Source: Helicobacter pylori NQ4053
Lineage (GTDB): Bacteria; Campylobacterota; Campylobacteria; Campylobacterales; Helicobacteraceae
Direction of reading: 5' to 3'
DNA: 64,000 bases
Assembly (NCBI RefSeq): GCF_000274605.1
Contig: NZ_AKNV01000004.1
Span: 62,001-126,000 of the forward strand
Shown here: in pieces, positions 20,986-31,345 of the stretch
Layout of the letters: each line of letters starts with the position of its first letter
Numbering within the stretch: position 1 is the stretch's first letter
The notes under the pieces: generated by a model
Told to the model about the DNA's origin: nothing
The model's input: only the letters and a program-made list of their open reading frames with translations
Databases searched by the model: none
Position numbers and translations under genes: made by a program

Positions 20986-22506
20986 TTAAGAAATCTTTCT
21001 AAAACTCAGCGCTTTAAGCATGTGAGATTTTTCTATATCCTCGCAAGCGTTTAAATCCGCAATCGTCCTAGCGACTTTTTTGACCTTATTGACAGAACGC
21101 ATGGACAGATTAAACCTTTCAACCGCCTGCTCTAACAACTTTTGCGCTTCAAAATTTAAAGGGCAAAATCGTTCTATCTGCTCTTCGTTAAGCTTACCAT
21201 TAAAAGCGCTCTGTTTCCTTAACTTTTGCTGTTTGAAAGCTAATAATACTAATTCATGCATCTCTTTTGAAGTCCAAGAATGCGACGGCGTGTCTTTATA
21301 ATTCCCCTCTTCCATTTGCACAAACAAATCAATCCTGTCTAAAAAAGGCTCGCTCAAGCGGTTTTTATATTGCGTGATTTCTCTGTCTTGGCAACGGCAT
21401 GCTTTGGTTGAGCTGAGTAAATTCCCGCACAAGCAAGGGTTTTGAGCCCCCACAAATAAAAAAGAGGTTTCGTATTCAATCTTGCTGTGCACTCGTGAGA
21501 TCACTAATTTATTGTTTTCTAAAGGCTCTCTCAAAGCTTCCAAAATATCCTTTTTAAAATGGGGCAATTCATCAAAAAAAAGCATGCCGTTATGCGCTAG
21601 CGCGATTTCGCCAGGTTTTGGCTCTCTTAGAGAGCTTGAGCCTAAAATGCTGGATTTTGAAGCGCTTTGGTGAGGGTTTCTAAAACTCCTTAAGGAGTAA
21701 TAGGCGCTGTCTTGCTCGCTTAAAATGCGTAATTTTGTCGCTTCTAGGATTTCATTCAGGCTTAAGGGAGGCAAAATATAACGCATGCGATTAATGATCA
21801 TGCTTTTCCCACACCCTGGACTTCCCTCTAAAATCAAATTATGAAACCCAGCGCTAGCGATCAAAGCGGCTTCTTTAGCGACAGCTTGCCCCTTAACTTC
21901 TTTAAAATCTAAGGCATAGGCGTCTGAAAAATAATACTCTTTATCGTTCAATTCTATCGTTTTAAAGGGTAGTTTTTTCGTGTGGGTGTCTGCTTTGATT
22001 TCAGGGTTTTGCAAGATTTCTAAAGCGTCTTTAAAATGCCCCACAAAAAAGCATTGCAAATTAGGGATAAGCGAAAAAAGCTCCTCATTCGCCTTAGGCG
22101 CAATGACTTTAGCATGGGGGCGCTTAATAGCAATGTCTAAAAGCATGGGGAAAATGTTAGGATTAGGTTTGATCTTGCCATCAAGCCCTAACTCCCCAAA
22201 AGCAAACCACTCTTTAAAAGCCAATTCTTGTTTTTGCAAAGCGATTAAAAGAGCGATAGGCAAATCAAAATGGCTCCCGGATTTAGGCAAATCTGAGGGA
22301 GAAAGGTTGATGGTGATTTTTAAAGGCGGGAAAGTGAAATCGTTATTCTGTAAAGCCGATTGGACCCGTTGCTTGGCTTCTTGGATAGAGTTATTAGCCA
22401 AGCCTGAAATCACAAACGCCGGCAAAGCCCTTGTGAAAGTCGCTTCCACAGCCACGATTTCTGCCACTCCCCTTTGCATGGTCGCGCAAAATATCGTGTT
22501 AATCAT
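20986..22506 (-). CDS. comM: ComM-like AAA+ ATPase (Mg-chelatase family)
   Basis: ComM proteins are hexameric helicases that promote branch migration during natural transformation; H. pylori is naturally competent. N-terminal LonC-like fold (VEATFTRALPAFVISGLANNSIQEAKQRVQSAL), Walker A EGSPGCGKSM, Walker B GMLFFDELPHF, a four-cysteine insert (CLCGN...CRC) and C-terminal helical domain. 506 aa is normal. It starts 6 bases after the def stop, in the tig-clpP-def-comM run. Confidence 0.92.
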   Translation of the reverse strand: MINTIFCATMQRGVAEIVAVEATFTRALPAFVISGLANNSIQEAKQRVQSALQNNDFTFPPLKITINLSPSDLPKSGSHFDLPIALLIALQKQELAFKEWFAFGELGLDGKIKPNPNIFPMLLDIAIKRPHAKVIAPKANEELFSLIPNLQCFFVGHFKDALEILQNPEIKADTHTKKLPFKTIELNDKEYYFSDAYALDFKEVKGQAVAKEAALIASAGFHNLILEGSPGCGKSMIINRMRYILPPLSLNEILEATKLRILSEQDSAYYSLRSFRNPHQSASKSSILGSSSLREPKPGEIALAHNGMLFFDELPHFKKDILEALREPLENNKLVISRVHSKIEYETSFLFVGAQNPCLCGNLLSSTKACRCQDREITQYKNRLSEPFLDRIDLFVQMEEGNYKDTPSHSWTSKEMHELVLLAFKQQKLRKQSAFNGKLNEEQIERFCPLNFEAQKLLEQAVERFNLSMRSVNKVKKVARTIADLNACEDIEKSHMLKALSFRKIS

Positions 22507-22511
22507 GGTTG

Positions 22512-23036
22512 TTACTTGTGTTTTTGTTTTTTTTGCAGCTCTTTGAGTTCTTTTTCAAATTTCTTACGCTTCAAAATGGATAATTTATCCACGAATAACA
22601 CGCCATTGAGGTGATCGATCTCATGCTGAATGGCTACCGCTAAAAGCTCGCTCGCTTCTAAAACTTTCACTTCAGCGAAGCGGTTTTGATACTCTATTTT
22701 AACCTTTTCAAAGCGCTCCACTTCTTCATAAAATCCCGGCACAGACAAGCACCCTTCTCTATACATCATTGACCCTTTAGTTTCTATAAACTTAGGGTTA
22801 ATGATTTCCAAGCAGTCTTCTTTGTGTTGCACGCCGTCTTCTCGTGGGAGGTTGATGATGAGCATCCTTAAAGGCAAGCCCACTTGAATAGCGGCTAGCC
22901 CTATCCCCTCACTAGCGATCATAGTCTCATGCATGTCGTCTAGCTGTTGGTGGAGTTTTGAATCAAAAGAAACGACTTCTTTAGAAATCGTTCTTAAGAT
23001 TTTAGAAGGGTAATGGATAATCTCTAATAACGCCAT
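22512..23036 (-). CDS. def: Peptide deformylase
   Basis: Removes the formyl group from nascent N-termini. All three motifs are present: [18 protein letters not shown] and QHEIDHLNG, with the metal-binding cysteine and two histidines. 174 aa. The start lies 5 bases after the clpP stop. Confidence 0.97.
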   Translation of the reverse strand: MALLEIIHYPSKILRTISKEVVSFDSKLHQQLDDMHETMIASEGIGLAAIQVGLPLRMLIINLPREDGVQHKEDCLEIINPKFIETKGSMMYREGCLSVPGFYEEVERFEKVKIEYQNRFAEVKVLEASELLAVAIQHEIDHLNGVLFVDKLSILKRKKFEKELKELQKKQKHK

Positions 23037-23040
23037 GCAA

Positions 23041-23628
23041 TCACTTCACATTTTTCTGTAACACTTTATCAATCAAGCCATACTCTTTAGCTTCTTTAGC
23101 GCTCATGTAAAAATCCCTGTCCGTGTCTTTAGCGATTTGTTCCAAACTCTGCCCTGAGTTTTGAGCTAGAATAGAATTCATCAAACCCTTAAGCCTAAGG
23201 ATCTCATTAGAAATGATTTCAATATCGCTCGCTTGCCCTTGAGCCCCCCCTAAAGGCTGGTGGATCATAATCCTTGAATGGGGCAGTGAAAAGCGCTTGC
23301 CCTTAGCCCCACAGCTTAGTAAAAACGCCCCCATAGAAGCCGCTTGACCGATGCAAATCGTGGAAACATCAGGGCGGATAAAATTCATCGTATCATAAAT
23401 GCTAAGACCGCTTGTTATCACCCCACCGGGAGAATTGATATACAAGCCAATGTCTTTTTCAGGGTCTTCAGCTTCCAAAAACAAGAGTTGGGCCACAATA
23501 GAAGACGCCACGCTGTCATTGATTTCACCACTCAATAAAACAATGCGATCCTTTAAAAGGCGCGAGTAAATATCATAGCTACGCTCCCCACGATCGGTAT
23601 TCTCTATTACATAAGGAATGTATCCCAT
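23041..23628 (-). CDS. clpP: ATP-dependent Clp protease proteolytic subunit
   Basis: Serine peptidase that forms the tetradecameric chamber used with ClpX or ClpA, including degradation of tmRNA-tagged proteins. Active-site serine in [10 protein letters not shown], histidine in [12 protein letters not shown] and aspartate in [15 protein letters not shown] precedes two adjacent ATGs; the second (23628, 195 aa) has better spacing. Lies between tig and def. Confidence 0.97.
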   Translation of the reverse strand: MGYIPYVIENTDRGERSYDIYSRLLKDRIVLLSGEINDSVASSIVAQLLFLEAEDPEKDIGLYINSPGGVITSGLSIYDTMNFIRPDVSTICIGQAASMGAFLLSCGAKGKRFSLPHSRIMIHQPLGGAQGQASDIEIISNEILRLKGLMNSILAQNSGQSLEQIAKDTDRDFYMSAKEAKEYGLIDKVLQKNVK

Positions 23629-23648
23629 CATCTCTCCTTTTTAGCCGT

Positions 23649-25004
23649 TCAACCCACTTGAGTTTTTTGAGCGTTAGGCCTCATTTTCTCTAAAATTTCT
23701 TGTTGCTCTTTAGGCAAGTTTTTATCCAACAAATAAGCTAACACCCTATCTTCAATCATCGCCATTTTCACCGCCGCTAACATGTTATTTTTGCGGTATT
23801 GTTCAATGAGGCTTTCTGGGTTTTGCCCTGTCATCATCGCTTCATAATACAGAGTTTGAAAGACTTCATTGTCATGCACGCCAATTTTTTCTTCCTTCGC
23901 TAAAGCGTCAATGATAAAAGTGATTTTCACGCTTTTTGTCGCATCGTTCCTAAAGCTCTCACGCTTTTCTTTGGCTTTTTCTTGACTTTCTTGTAAGGAT
24001 TTGACTTCCTCAGCTTGCATGGAATAAAGAGCGTTCCTGAACAACAAATCCATTTCTTGCTCTATGATCGTTTTAGGCAAATCAAAAACAATCTTTTCAT
24101 CTAAATTTTCAATCAATTTTTCTTTCAGCTCTTCGTTATAGAGCCTGGCTTTATTTTCTAAAAACAACTGCCCCTCAACCCTTTCTTTTAAAAGCTTTAA
24201 AGTCGCATTCTCTTCATTAGCTAGCACGATTTTAGCGAGTTCATCATTGATTTCTAACGCTTCACGCGCTTGAATCTGGTGCAATTTCACTTTAAAAAGG
24301 GCTTCTTTGCCGGCTAAATGCTCTGCGTGGTATTTGCTAGGGAAAGTCAAAGGGAATTCTTTTTCTTCGCCCGCTTGCATGCCTAAAAGAGCCTTTTCAA
24401 AATCTTCTAGCATTTGCTTACTGCCTAAAATCAAATTGAAATTCTCAGCCTTGCCCCCTTCAAAAGGCGCATTATCTATAAAGCCTTCAAAATCAATCGT
24501 TAATTTATCGTCGTTTTGAGCCTTTCTTTGAGCGTCAGCGTCCACAAATTTCGCGTAATCTTTAGCGAGCTGTTTCAAACGCTCATTAATTTTTTCTTCA
24601 TTTGGAATTTCCACTCCCACGCTAGGCACGCACTCTTGGATCTTGTCTAAAACAATCGTGGGTTTTAAGCCGATGTCCGCTTCTATTTCAAAATGCGTGT
24701 CTTTTTTTTCAAATCTAGTGAAATTGGGGCTGCCGATTAAATCCTTATTTTCAATCCCTAATTCCTTAAGAGCGTTTTTTAAAACCTCTTGAATCATCTC
24801 TTCTTGAGCGTCTTGTTCAATTTGGGCTTGATAACGGGTTTTCACTAAACTAAGGGGGACTTTACCTCTTCTAAAGCCATCAATTTTAACTTTTTGGGCG
24901 ATTTTTTGAGCGATTTTATCATAACGCTTTTCTAAATTTTCAATGGAAGGTTTAGCGCCCAAACGGGCGTTAGCGGTGTCAATCTTTTTCACTTCAAGAT
25001 TCAT
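23649..25004 (-). CDS. tig: Trigger factor
   Basis: Ribosome-associated chaperone and peptidyl-prolyl isomerase. N-terminal ribosome-binding domain with GFRRGKVP; central FKBP-type domain (DGFIDN..FEGG, LGSKQMLEDFEKALLGM); C-terminal helical arms. 451 aa. First of the tig-clpP-def group; AAGGAAAG before ATG. Confidence 0.96.
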   Translation of the reverse strand: MNLEVKKIDTANARLGAKPSIENLEKRYDKIAQKIAQKVKIDGFRRGKVPLSLVKTRYQAQIEQDAQEEMIQEVLKNALKELGIENKDLIGSPNFTRFEKKDTHFEIEADIGLKPTIVLDKIQECVPSVGVEIPNEEKINERLKQLAKDYAKFVDADAQRKAQNDDKLTIDFEGFIDNAPFEGGKAENFNLILGSKQMLEDFEKALLGMQAGEEKEFPLTFPSKYHAEHLAGKEALFKVKLHQIQAREALEINDELAKIVLANEENATLKLLKERVEGQLFLENKARLYNEELKEKLIENLDEKIVFDLPKTIIEQEMDLLFRNALYSMQAEEVKSLQESQEKAKEKRESFRNDATKSVKITFIIDALAKEEKIGVHDNEVFQTLYYEAMMTGQNPESLIEQYRKNNMLAAVKMAMIEDRVLAYLLDKNLPKEQQEILEKMRPNAQKTQVG

Positions 25005-25116
25005 TTCTTTCCTTAATGGTTAAAAAATTAAAGTTTTATAGTCATTATAGCTTAATTTGTTTTAATTCCGGTTTATAAAAAGCGGTTTTAATTCTGGTTT
25101 TCAAAAATTGAAAAAA

Positions 25117-25953
25117 CTAAAAATCATAAGTTGAAGTGAGATAGACAGAAATATTGCGCTTGAAATGAAGGGTGTATAAAGGGGTTTTAAAATAATCATT
25201 GGTTAAAAAAGGGATGCGCGTGCCAAATTCTATCGCCCAATTCTTATACCTTGAAAAGCGGTAACGATACCCCACATTCAACATCACTTGAAACATGTAA
25301 GGGTGATAAACGCTCAAAGGATCTTTAGCCCACTTTTTAAAAATCTTTGTTTCATAAAACCAGGTTTCGCCCACGAAATTCATCCCTAAAATCAGCGTCC
25401 CAAAAGCGCGTTTGTATAAAAAGTCAGCTCCCGTGCCATAAAAAATAGCGTTAATAAAAGTCTCTTTTCTTTGCAATTTTTCTCTATAGCTTTTAGGGAT
25501 CTGCGAACTCTCCCTCAAACTATCGCCCAACACGCCCTTATTTTTAAGAAAAAACCCATAAGCGTAATCCAAAGAAACATAAAAACGGAAACCATAGCGC
25601 TCTTTTTTAGGAAAAAATTGTTTATAGCCATAAATCAAACTGACTTCAGCAAAAGGAATGTCTCGGTATTTTGAATGGTTTTCAAATCTTTCCCTACTCT
25701 GTAGCCATGACATTTGCACCACGCTCGTGCCATAATAATGGGAGCTTTTGTCTATGTTAAAAGGTTTTCTTTTGGGCTTTTTAGACTCAGTAAAACATGG
25801 GGGGTGGGTTTTACCCCTTAAACACTTCTTGGCTAAAAACCGCTGGTATCCTAGATCTTCTTCTTTGGCGATCGTATAAGTAACCAGATCATCAGCCCTT
25901 AAATACACGCTCAAAAAGAACGCCAAAAACCCTTTTTTAAGCAGTTTGTTCAA
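25117..25953 (-). CDS. horG: Hor-family outer membrane protein (HorG-like)
   Basis: 278 aa with signal peptide (GFLAFFLSVYLRA) and predicted beta strands to a terminal YLTSTYDF, the aromatic end of outer-membrane barrels. The C-terminal part (RYRFSRYKNWAIEFGTRIPFLTNDYF) is typical of the Helicobacter Hor/Hop superfamily. TTG start at 25953 with a modest AAGA upstream. Lies between hpaA and tig. The letter comes from remembered gene order (HP0796). Confidence 0.75.
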   Translation of the reverse strand: MNKLLKKGFLAFFLSVYLRADDLVTYTIAKEEDLGYQRFLAKKCLRGKTHPPCFTESKKPKRKPFNIDKSSHYYGTSVVQMSWLQSRERFENHSKYRDIPFAEVSLIYGYKQFFPKKERYGFRFYVSLDYAYGFFLKNKGVLGDSLRESSQIPKSYREKLQRKETFINAIFYGTGADFLYKRAFGTLILGMNFVGETWFYETKIFKKWAKDPLSVYHPYMFQVMLNVGYRYRFSRYKNWAIEFGTRIPFLTNDYFKTPLYTLHFKRNISVYLTSTYDF

Positions 25954-25981
25954 GCGTTCTTTATCTTATGCGTATTTGTCT

Positions 25982-26764
25982 TTATCGGTTTCTCTTGTTT
26001 TTTAATTCCTTGGCGTCTTTTTGATAAGATTCTAAATTCTTTTGAGTGAGTTTTTTGTCTATTTCTTGCATGATATTTGCAAAAATCTTATTCAAAGCGC
26101 TCTTGATCGCATCATTAGAATTATCCGTTCCCTTAACCATAGTGCTAACTAACCCCCCGCTATGGCTTGAATGGGTGGTTTTTAAGAATTTTTCTTGAAT
26201 GTCTAACTCGCTCAAATCCATCGTAAAGGAATCTAAAGATTCCCCACTCATAGGCTCTAGTATGGTAACCTTAATAAACCCGGCCGGGATTAAAACCCCT
26301 TCCATTTTATCCAAACCAGTGGAGAATAACAACCCGGGTTCTGATTTTTTCTGTATGGTTCTTTTAGGATCGGGGCGTAAAACAATTTCGCCATTCATAG
26401 CGACGGCCAAATACCCTTCTTTTTTTTGCGAAAAAGAAAGATCGTCTTTATCGCTGCTATCTACATTAATAACCTTGTAGCCCTGATTTTGCAAGATCTC
26501 TTCAACCTTAAGCGTGGTTTGATTCTTGAATTTGTTTTCATACTCTTTAGCAATATTATCGCTGTATTGAAAAGCTGGCCTTAAAAGCAGAATCTTTTCA
26601 TCTAACGCTTGAACTTTCTCGCTAGCTGGATGGTAATTCAATTTCAAAGCGACTTCATTGGTTTCAATAATATGCGGGCTGCATCCCACTAATAAAGCCA
26701 CCACGCTCGCGCCTAAAAGGCATTTTTTCCATGCAAAATCTTTAAAATGATTATTTGCTTTCAT
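25982..26764 (-). CDS. hpaA: HpaA lipoprotein, neuraminyllactose-binding haemagglutinin
   Basis: Surface and flagellar-sheath lipoprotein, known to be needed for mouse colonisation. Lipobox LVGC at the end of the signal peptide (Cys near residue 28) and the proposed sialic-acid binding motif KRTIQK at about 134-139. 260 aa. AAGGATAG before ATG. Followed by horG at 28 bases on the same strand, so the two may be cotranscribed. Confidence 0.97.
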   Translation of the reverse strand: MKANNHFKDFAWKKCLLGASVVALLVGCSPHIIETNEVALKLNYHPASEKVQALDEKILLLRPAFQYSDNIAKEYENKFKNQTTLKVEEILQNQGYKVINVDSSDKDDLSFSQKKEGYLAVAMNGEIVLRPDPKRTIQKKSEPGLLFSTGLDKMEGVLIPAGFIKVTILEPMSGESLDSFTMDLSELDIQEKFLKTTHSSHSGGLVSTMVKGTDNSNDAIKSALNKIFANIMQEIDKKLTQKNLESYQKDAKELKNKRNR

Positions 26765-26882
26765 CGTTCTATCCTTGATTGTAATATTTCAGACTTCTAT
26801 AACAACAAACCCGAAGCAACCAACACGCTTTTGTTGTCAAAATGTTATTTTACCCTAACATCTTTAGATTATCAGTTTTTTT

Positions 26883-27359
26883 CTATTTTTTAGCGTTATA
26901 ATCCCCGCTTTTGCCTCCACTTTTATGCTCCAACATCACACCGCTAATTGTCATGCTCTTATCAATGGCTTTCACCATGTCATAAATGGTTAAAAGCCCT
27001 ATGCTCACACTCATTAGCGCTTCCATTTCTACGCCCGTTTTAGCTTGAGTTTTGACTCTCGCATAGAGTTTAAAGCTGCAAGTCTCTTCTTCTTCTAAAA
27101 TATCAATATCCACCCCATTGAGCATGATTGAATGGCACATGGGAATGAGCTCGCTTGTCTTTTTAGCCCCCATAATCCCAGCAATAATAGCAGTCTGTAA
27201 CACCGGACCCTTTTTAACGCCATGATTGATAATAGCGTCATAAGCCTCTTTATTCATGCTGATACGACCGCTCGCTAGAGCGATTCTTTCAGTGGTTTCT
27301 TTATCCCCTATATCCACCATTTTAGGCTGATTTTCTTCATTCAAATGAGTGAGCGGCAT
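26883..27359 (-). CDS. moaC: Cyclic pyranopterin monophosphate synthase
   Basis: Second step of molybdopterin synthesis, forming cPMP from the MoaA product. Conserved [20 protein letters not shown] and [11 protein letters not shown] with the C-terminal KSGGKSG loop are all visible. 158 aa. AAGG before ATG, 8 bases after mogA; part of the ribA-moaD-moaE-mogA-moaC run. Confidence 0.96.
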   Translation of the reverse strand: MPLTHLNEENQPKMVDIGDKETTERIALASGRISMNKEAYDAIINHGVKKGPVLQTAIIAGIMGAKKTSELIPMCHSIMLNGVDIDILEEEETCSFKLYARVKTQAKTGVEMEALMSVSIGLLTIYDMVKAIDKSMTISGVMLEHKSGGKSGDYNAKK

Positions 27360-27367
27360 TTTTTACC

Positions 27368-27898
27368 TTATTGTTTGGGGCGAAACGCTTGAATGTTTTT
27401 TTCATTCACTTGCATATAATTCCCTAAAATCAAATCCACGCAATAAGGAATCGCTGGAAAAACCGCCTCTAAGCATTCTCTAATGCTTTTTGGCTTCCCA
27501 GGAAGATTAATGATCAAACTCTTATTCCTAATGCCAGCGCTTTGGCGCGACAGAATCGCTGTAGGCACGTATTTTAAACTAGTCATTCGCATAAGCTCTC
27601 CAAAACCAGGAAGCATTTTTTGGCACACTTTTTCTGTGGCTTCTGGGGTTATGTCTCTTAAAGCAGGACCTGTGCCTCCTGTAGTAACGACTAGATCGCA
27701 TTGGTATTCATCGCACATTTTAATGAGCGTTTTTTCAATCAAATCCCTTTCATCAGCGACAATTTCGTAATGGAATTCTAAAGGATTGAGCAGGTATTCG
27801 CTCAACACTTCTTGTATCGCTTTCCCGCTTAAATCTTCATAAACCCCTTTTGACGCTCTATCGCTTGCGCTCAAAACGCCTATATGAATCGTTTGCAT
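27368..27898 (-). CDS. mogA: Molybdopterin adenylyltransferase (MogA)
   Basis: Adenylylates molybdopterin before molybdenum insertion. MogA/MoaB fold motifs TTGGTGPALRDITPEAT and NLPGKPKSIRECLEAVFPAIPY are diagnostic. 176 aa. GGAG before ATG. Confidence 0.92.
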   Translation of the reverse strand: MQTIHIGVLSASDRASKGVYEDLSGKAIQEVLSEYLLNPLEFHYEIVADERDLIEKTLIKMCDEYQCDLVVTTGGTGPALRDITPEATEKVCQKMLPGFGELMRMTSLKYVPTAILSRQSAGIRNKSLIINLPGKPKSIRECLEAVFPAIPYCVDLILGNYMQVNEKNIQAFRPKQ

Positions 27899-27910
27899 TT
27901 GAACTCCTTT

Positions 27911-28348
27911 TTAAGCTAAAAGCCCACTCCCTTTTAAAGGGTGGCTTCTTTCTTTAGCGTAAATGCGTTTATTATCAATCAAATCGTATTTCCAAATAGG
28001 GGCGTTACGCTTAAAATCTTCAATAAAATTTTCGTATAGTTCTAAGGCATTTTTTCTATTCTTTCCCATTAAAACGCATAAAAATGAGCTTTGCCCTATC
28101 AAAACATCGCCCACGCTGTGCGCCATTTTTAACACCACGCCCAAATCTTTGGCTTTATGGCACCATTTTTCAAACCAAGTCTTTAATAGCGCCTCATAAA
28201 TATCAAAACTCAAGCCTTGAACGTTACCCTCTTTTCTCACAATCCCCACAAACACACAAAACGCTCCAAAGTTTTTAATGCAAGCTTCCTCTTGGTAGGC
28301 TTTCAAAAGCTCACTAGTATCCAATGCCCCTTGAATGATTTTTAACAC
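27911..28348 (-). CDS. moaE: Molybdopterin synthase large subunit
   Basis: Transfers sulphur from the MoaD thiocarboxylate to cPMP. Family pattern CVFVGIVRKEGNVQGLSFDIYE and VLIGQSSFLCVLMGKNRKNALE. GTG start abuts the moaD stop codon, which implies coupled translation of the two synthase subunits. 145 aa. Confidence 0.92.
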   Translation of the reverse strand: MLKIIQGALDTSELLKAYQEEACIKNFGAFCVFVGIVRKEGNVQGLSFDIYEALLKTWFEKWCHKAKDLGVVLKMAHSVGDVLIGQSSFLCVLMGKNRKNALELYENFIEDFKRNAPIWKYDLIDNKRIYAKERSHPLKGSGLLA

Positions 28349-28570
28349 CTAGCCCCCACAAACCGGTGGCAACAAACTTATTACATCGCCATCTTTTAAA
28401 GGCGTATCCAAATTGTCTATTAAATGATCATTAAGGGCTATCGCGCAAACGCCCAACCACTCTTTTAAGCCCTCTTTTTCTTGTAAAATCGCTCTTAATT
28501 CCTTTAAATCACCCGCTTTGATGAAAAAATTTTCTTCTTTTATGGGTCCAAAAAATCGCACTTCTACCAT
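28349..28570 (-). CDS. moaD: Molybdopterin synthase small subunit
   Basis: Ubiquitin-fold sulphur carrier of molybdopterin synthase; ends in the required Gly-Gly (LLPPVCGG). Two ATGs are adjacent; the second (73 aa) has better spacing to AAGGG. Next to moaE without a gap. Confidence 0.93.
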   Translation of the reverse strand: MVEVRFFGPIKEENFFIKAGDLKELRAILQEKEGLKEWLGVCAIALNDHLIDNLDTPLKDGDVISLLPPVCGG

Positions 28571-28644
28571 CATTTACCCTTATATTCAATCTTTTAAAGC
28601 ATGATCTTAATATTTTTAAAACCTCTTTAAAGCGCTCATAATTT

Positions 28645-29223
28645 TCACAATAAATGCCCCATTTTGAGCTTTTTAACTTCCAAATACCCTTGATTGTGCT
28701 CATTAGCGCACACGATCAAGCTCTCTCTTGTTACTTCAGCGTATTTTTCTAAAGCGGCGATTTTTTTAGGGTTATTCGTGAGCAAGCGCATTTTTTTAAT
28801 GCGGTAATATTCTAAAATCTCACCCGCAATACTATAATCCCTTTCATCGTCTTTAAACCCTATCATTTCGTTGGCTTGAATGGTATCATAGCCCTTATCT
28901 TGTAAAGCGTAGGCATTGACTTTGTTAAATAGCCCTATCCCACGCCCTTCTTGGCGCAAATAAATCACTAGCCCCCCTTCTTTAGAAATCCTTTCTAACG
29001 CCATTTGCAACGCCCCTCCGCAATCGCATTTTTGAGAGCCTAGAGCATCACCCGTTAAGCATTCTGAATGCAGGCGCACTAAGGGGTTTTGAGAAAAATT
29101 AGGGGTGAAAATGACTAAATGATCTTTAGAGCCATTAGAACCCTTTTCTCTAAAACACTGGATATAAAACTCCCCAAATTGAGTGGGTAATTTGGCTTGG
29201 TTAGAAACTTCTAATCGTTTCAA
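28645..29223 (-). CDS. ribA: GTP cyclohydrolase II
   Basis: Opens GTP for riboflavin synthesis. Zinc ligands C55, C66 and C68 lie in [18 protein letters not shown], and the catalytic loop RQEGRGIGL is at 90-98. 192 aa, TTG start with GGAG 5 bases upstream. This is the intact cyclohydrolase of the window; the RibBA-like protein 2 kb away has lost these residues. Confidence 0.95.
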   Translation of the reverse strand: MKRLEVSNQAKLPTQFGEFYIQCFREKGSNGSKDHLVIFTPNFSQNPLVRLHSECLTGDALGSQKCDCGGALQMALERISKEGGLVIYLRQEGRGIGLFNKVNAYALQDKGYDTIQANEMIGFKDDERDYSIAGEILEYYRIKKMRLLTNNPKKIAALEKYAEVTRESLIVCANEHNQGYLEVKKLKMGHLL

Positions 29224-29382
29224 GGATACTCCTAAAATTAGTTTTAAAACGCGTCTTTTAAAAAAAGGTATTCTATCAAAACTCTTTATAATTTTCTTAA
29301 AAAGTTACTAAGCGAACAACCCTATCTTTTAAAAACCGCACCGGTGAAAATGTTTTTAAAATCGCTTGATGCGGGGTCTCCT

Positions 29383-30222
29383 TTAAAATTTGTAGGTTAA
29401 ATTCAAACCATTGGGGCTTAAGCTAGAACGGATTTCATGTTTATTATAAATCCCTAAAGCTTCCCCAAGCCCTAAATCCCTGATCACAAAACCGATAGGA
29501 TCCATAAGAGCGATAACCAAACGCCCTAAAAATAAAGAGCCAAAAAGCTTGCCTTCGTTGCGTTGGATGTAGCGTGTGAGCTGGTAAAAACCTTCCCCTA
29601 AAATGGAGCCTAATAAAGGCGTGATCACTAAATCCTGCCAGCTAGGCACTTCCACAAACGCTTCCAAGCCATATTCCCAAAAAAGCGTGGAAGTGATAAA
29701 AGAAAAAAACGCTGATGCCATCCAACTAAACCCAGCCATGCGCGGTTGCATATAATACATAGCCCCAAAATAAGGGTGCAAAATTTCATTGAAAATAAAA
29801 CTATCATTGTCTAGTTTTGGCCCCATGCGGACATTTTCAAACCAACTTTTGACGCCAAACTTTTCTCTATCCCAATTCGTTACGCTCTCTGGCATGAGAT
29901 ACAACCCCACAATCCCTATCACCAACGATACGCCCAAAATCCCTATACTTGCGCCTAAATATTTCCAACGGCTATTTGGGGCATAAGGGATCGTGTTGCT
30001 CTTTTTAAACTTCTTTTTAAAATAATGCCATGAGAGATTTTTAGAAGGGCGTCTGAGCGTTTCTTCTAATTGAACGCTGTTAGCGTTTAAAAAACTACAG
30101 CCTAACCCCCAAATAATAACGCAAACCATCCAAATCTTTTGGAAGGTTTTTAGGAACATTTTCAATAATATTTTTAGGAATGTTTTTAATGAAATCAGCA
30201 TAAACTCTATTATTACTCTCAT
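29383..30222 (-). CDS. DUF3943-like membrane protein
   Basis: 279 aa. The hydrophobic N-terminus has repeated LKTFLKILLKMFLKTF then a signal-like VIIWGLGCSFLNANS. A further membrane segment YLGASIGILGVSLVIGIVGLYLM is followed by SFIFNEILHPYFGAMYYMQPR, which resembles the DUF3943 core (NEilHPyfGa.Y), and by short hydrophobic stretches with GEGFYQLTRYI. Probably envelope-located; function unknown. An alternative start is M8. Corresponds in position to HP0803. Confidence 0.75.
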   Translation of the reverse strand: MRVIIEFMLISLKTFLKILLKMFLKTFQKIWMVCVIIWGLGCSFLNANSVQLEETLRRPSKNLSWHYFKKKFKKSNTIPYAPNSRWKYLGASIGILGVSLVIGIVGLYLMPESVTNWDREKFGVKSWFENVRMGPKLDNDSFIFNEILHPYFGAMYYMQPRMAGFSWMASAFFSFITSTLFWEYGLEAFVEVPSWQDLVITPLLGSILGEGFYQLTRYIQRNEGKLFGSLFLGRLVIALMDPIGFVIRDLGLGEALGIYNKHEIRSSLSPNGLNLTYKF

Positions 30223-30310
30223 CAGGTTGCAAACTTTATTGCTTGACTTAAAAAGAGTTTATTATATCTTAAAAACATTACAACACATTCAATAAAACTT
30301 AACAAGCCTC

Positions 30311-31345
30311 TTAAAGACTAATCGTTTCTACAAGCTTAAGCCCAAACCCGCTCAAAGCCTTATACTGCCTGTCTTCACAAGAGCTTAAGAGCCTGAAATC
30401 CTTTATCCCCAAATTTTTTAACACCAACGCCCCGATCCCAAAATCTTTAACGATATTGTTTTCTTTAGAATGCGTGTTCATAAAGATCAAATAGCCCCCT
30501 TCGCGCTTTAAATATTCTAACGCCTTAAAAAACGCTTCAAACGCACCAGTCGTTAAAAAATCAAAATCCTCTTTGATAGGGTGGAAACGCACTAAAGGGG
30601 CTAAATCATGGGTTTTTGCGCCTTTAAACTTAAAAGCGTAATGGTTTTTTTGCTGGTGGTCTAAAAAAGTGTAGCATTGCGTTTGGTGTTTTAAAAATTC
30701 TCTCTCTTCTTGGCAAAACATTTTCAGCAAACTTTCATTTTCCAAACGATAGCTAATCAAATCAGAAACATAGAGGGTTTTAAGATTGTGTTTAAGGGCA
30801 AAGTCGCTCAAAAATTTATCCCCTCTCCTCGCCATAGAGCCGTCTTCTTTCATGATTTCACAAATCACGCTCACGGGCTTTAATCCGGCTAATTTGCACA
30901 AATCCACGCTCGCTTCAGTATGGCCCGTGCGCGCTAACACGCCCCCGTCTTTTGCGATTAAAGGGAAAATATGCCCCGGGCGCACAAAATCGCTCGGTTT
31001 GGTGGTGTCTTTACACAATAATTCAATCGTTAAATGCCTTTCAAAAGCAGAAATCCCGGTTTTGGCTTCTTTAGCGTCAATAGAAACCGTGAAAGCGGTC
31101 TCATGGTTAGAATCATTCACGCTAACCATAGGAGGCAATTCAAATTTTTTCGCTAAATCTTTGGTCAAAGACACGCAAATCAACCCCCTAGCATGCGTGG
31201 CCATGAAATTGATTTTCTCAGGGGTAGAAAAAATCCCAGCTAAAACCAAATCCCCCTCATTTTCTCTGTCTTCATCGTCCATAACAATAAGCATTTCGCC
31301 ATTTTTATACGCTTCTAAAGCTTCAGTAACTCGTTTTAAGATCAT
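30311..31345 (-). CDS. ribBA: 3,4-dihydroxy-2-butanone-4-phosphate synthase with degenerate GTP cyclohydrolase II domain
   Basis: The N-terminal 200 residues form an intact RibB: MDDEDRENEGDL, the ATHARGLICVSL segment and GHTEASVDLCKLAG. The C-terminal half has RibA-like spacing but lacks the zinc cysteine cluster and the RQEGRGIGL loop, so only the RibB reaction is expected. GGGAG before ATG. Known to be iron-regulated in this species; I see no clean Fur box here. Riboflavin precursor supply with ribA nearby. Confidence 0.93.
   Translation of the reverse strand: MILKRVTEALEAYKNGEMLIVMDDEDRENEGDLVLAGIFSTPEKINFMATHARGLICVSLTKDLAKKFELPPMVSVNDSNHETAFTVSIDAKEAKTGISAFERHLTIELLCKDTTKPSDFVRPGHIFPLIAKDGGVLARTGHTEASVDLCKLAGLKPVSVICEIMKEDGSMARRGDKFLSDFALKHNLKTLYVSDLISYRLENESLLKMFCQEEREFLKHQTQCYTFLDHQQKNHYAFKFKGAKTHDLAPLVRFHPIKEDFDFLTTGAFEAFFKALEYLKREGGYLIFMNTHSKENNIVKDFGIGALVLKNLGIKDFRLLSSCEDRQYKALSGFGLKLVETISL

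Noticed and set aside
21980-22546. 188-codon plus-strand ORF opposite comM and def
   Set aside because: Long but antisense to conserved comM codons; composition and lack of Shine-Dalgarno argue for a shadow.
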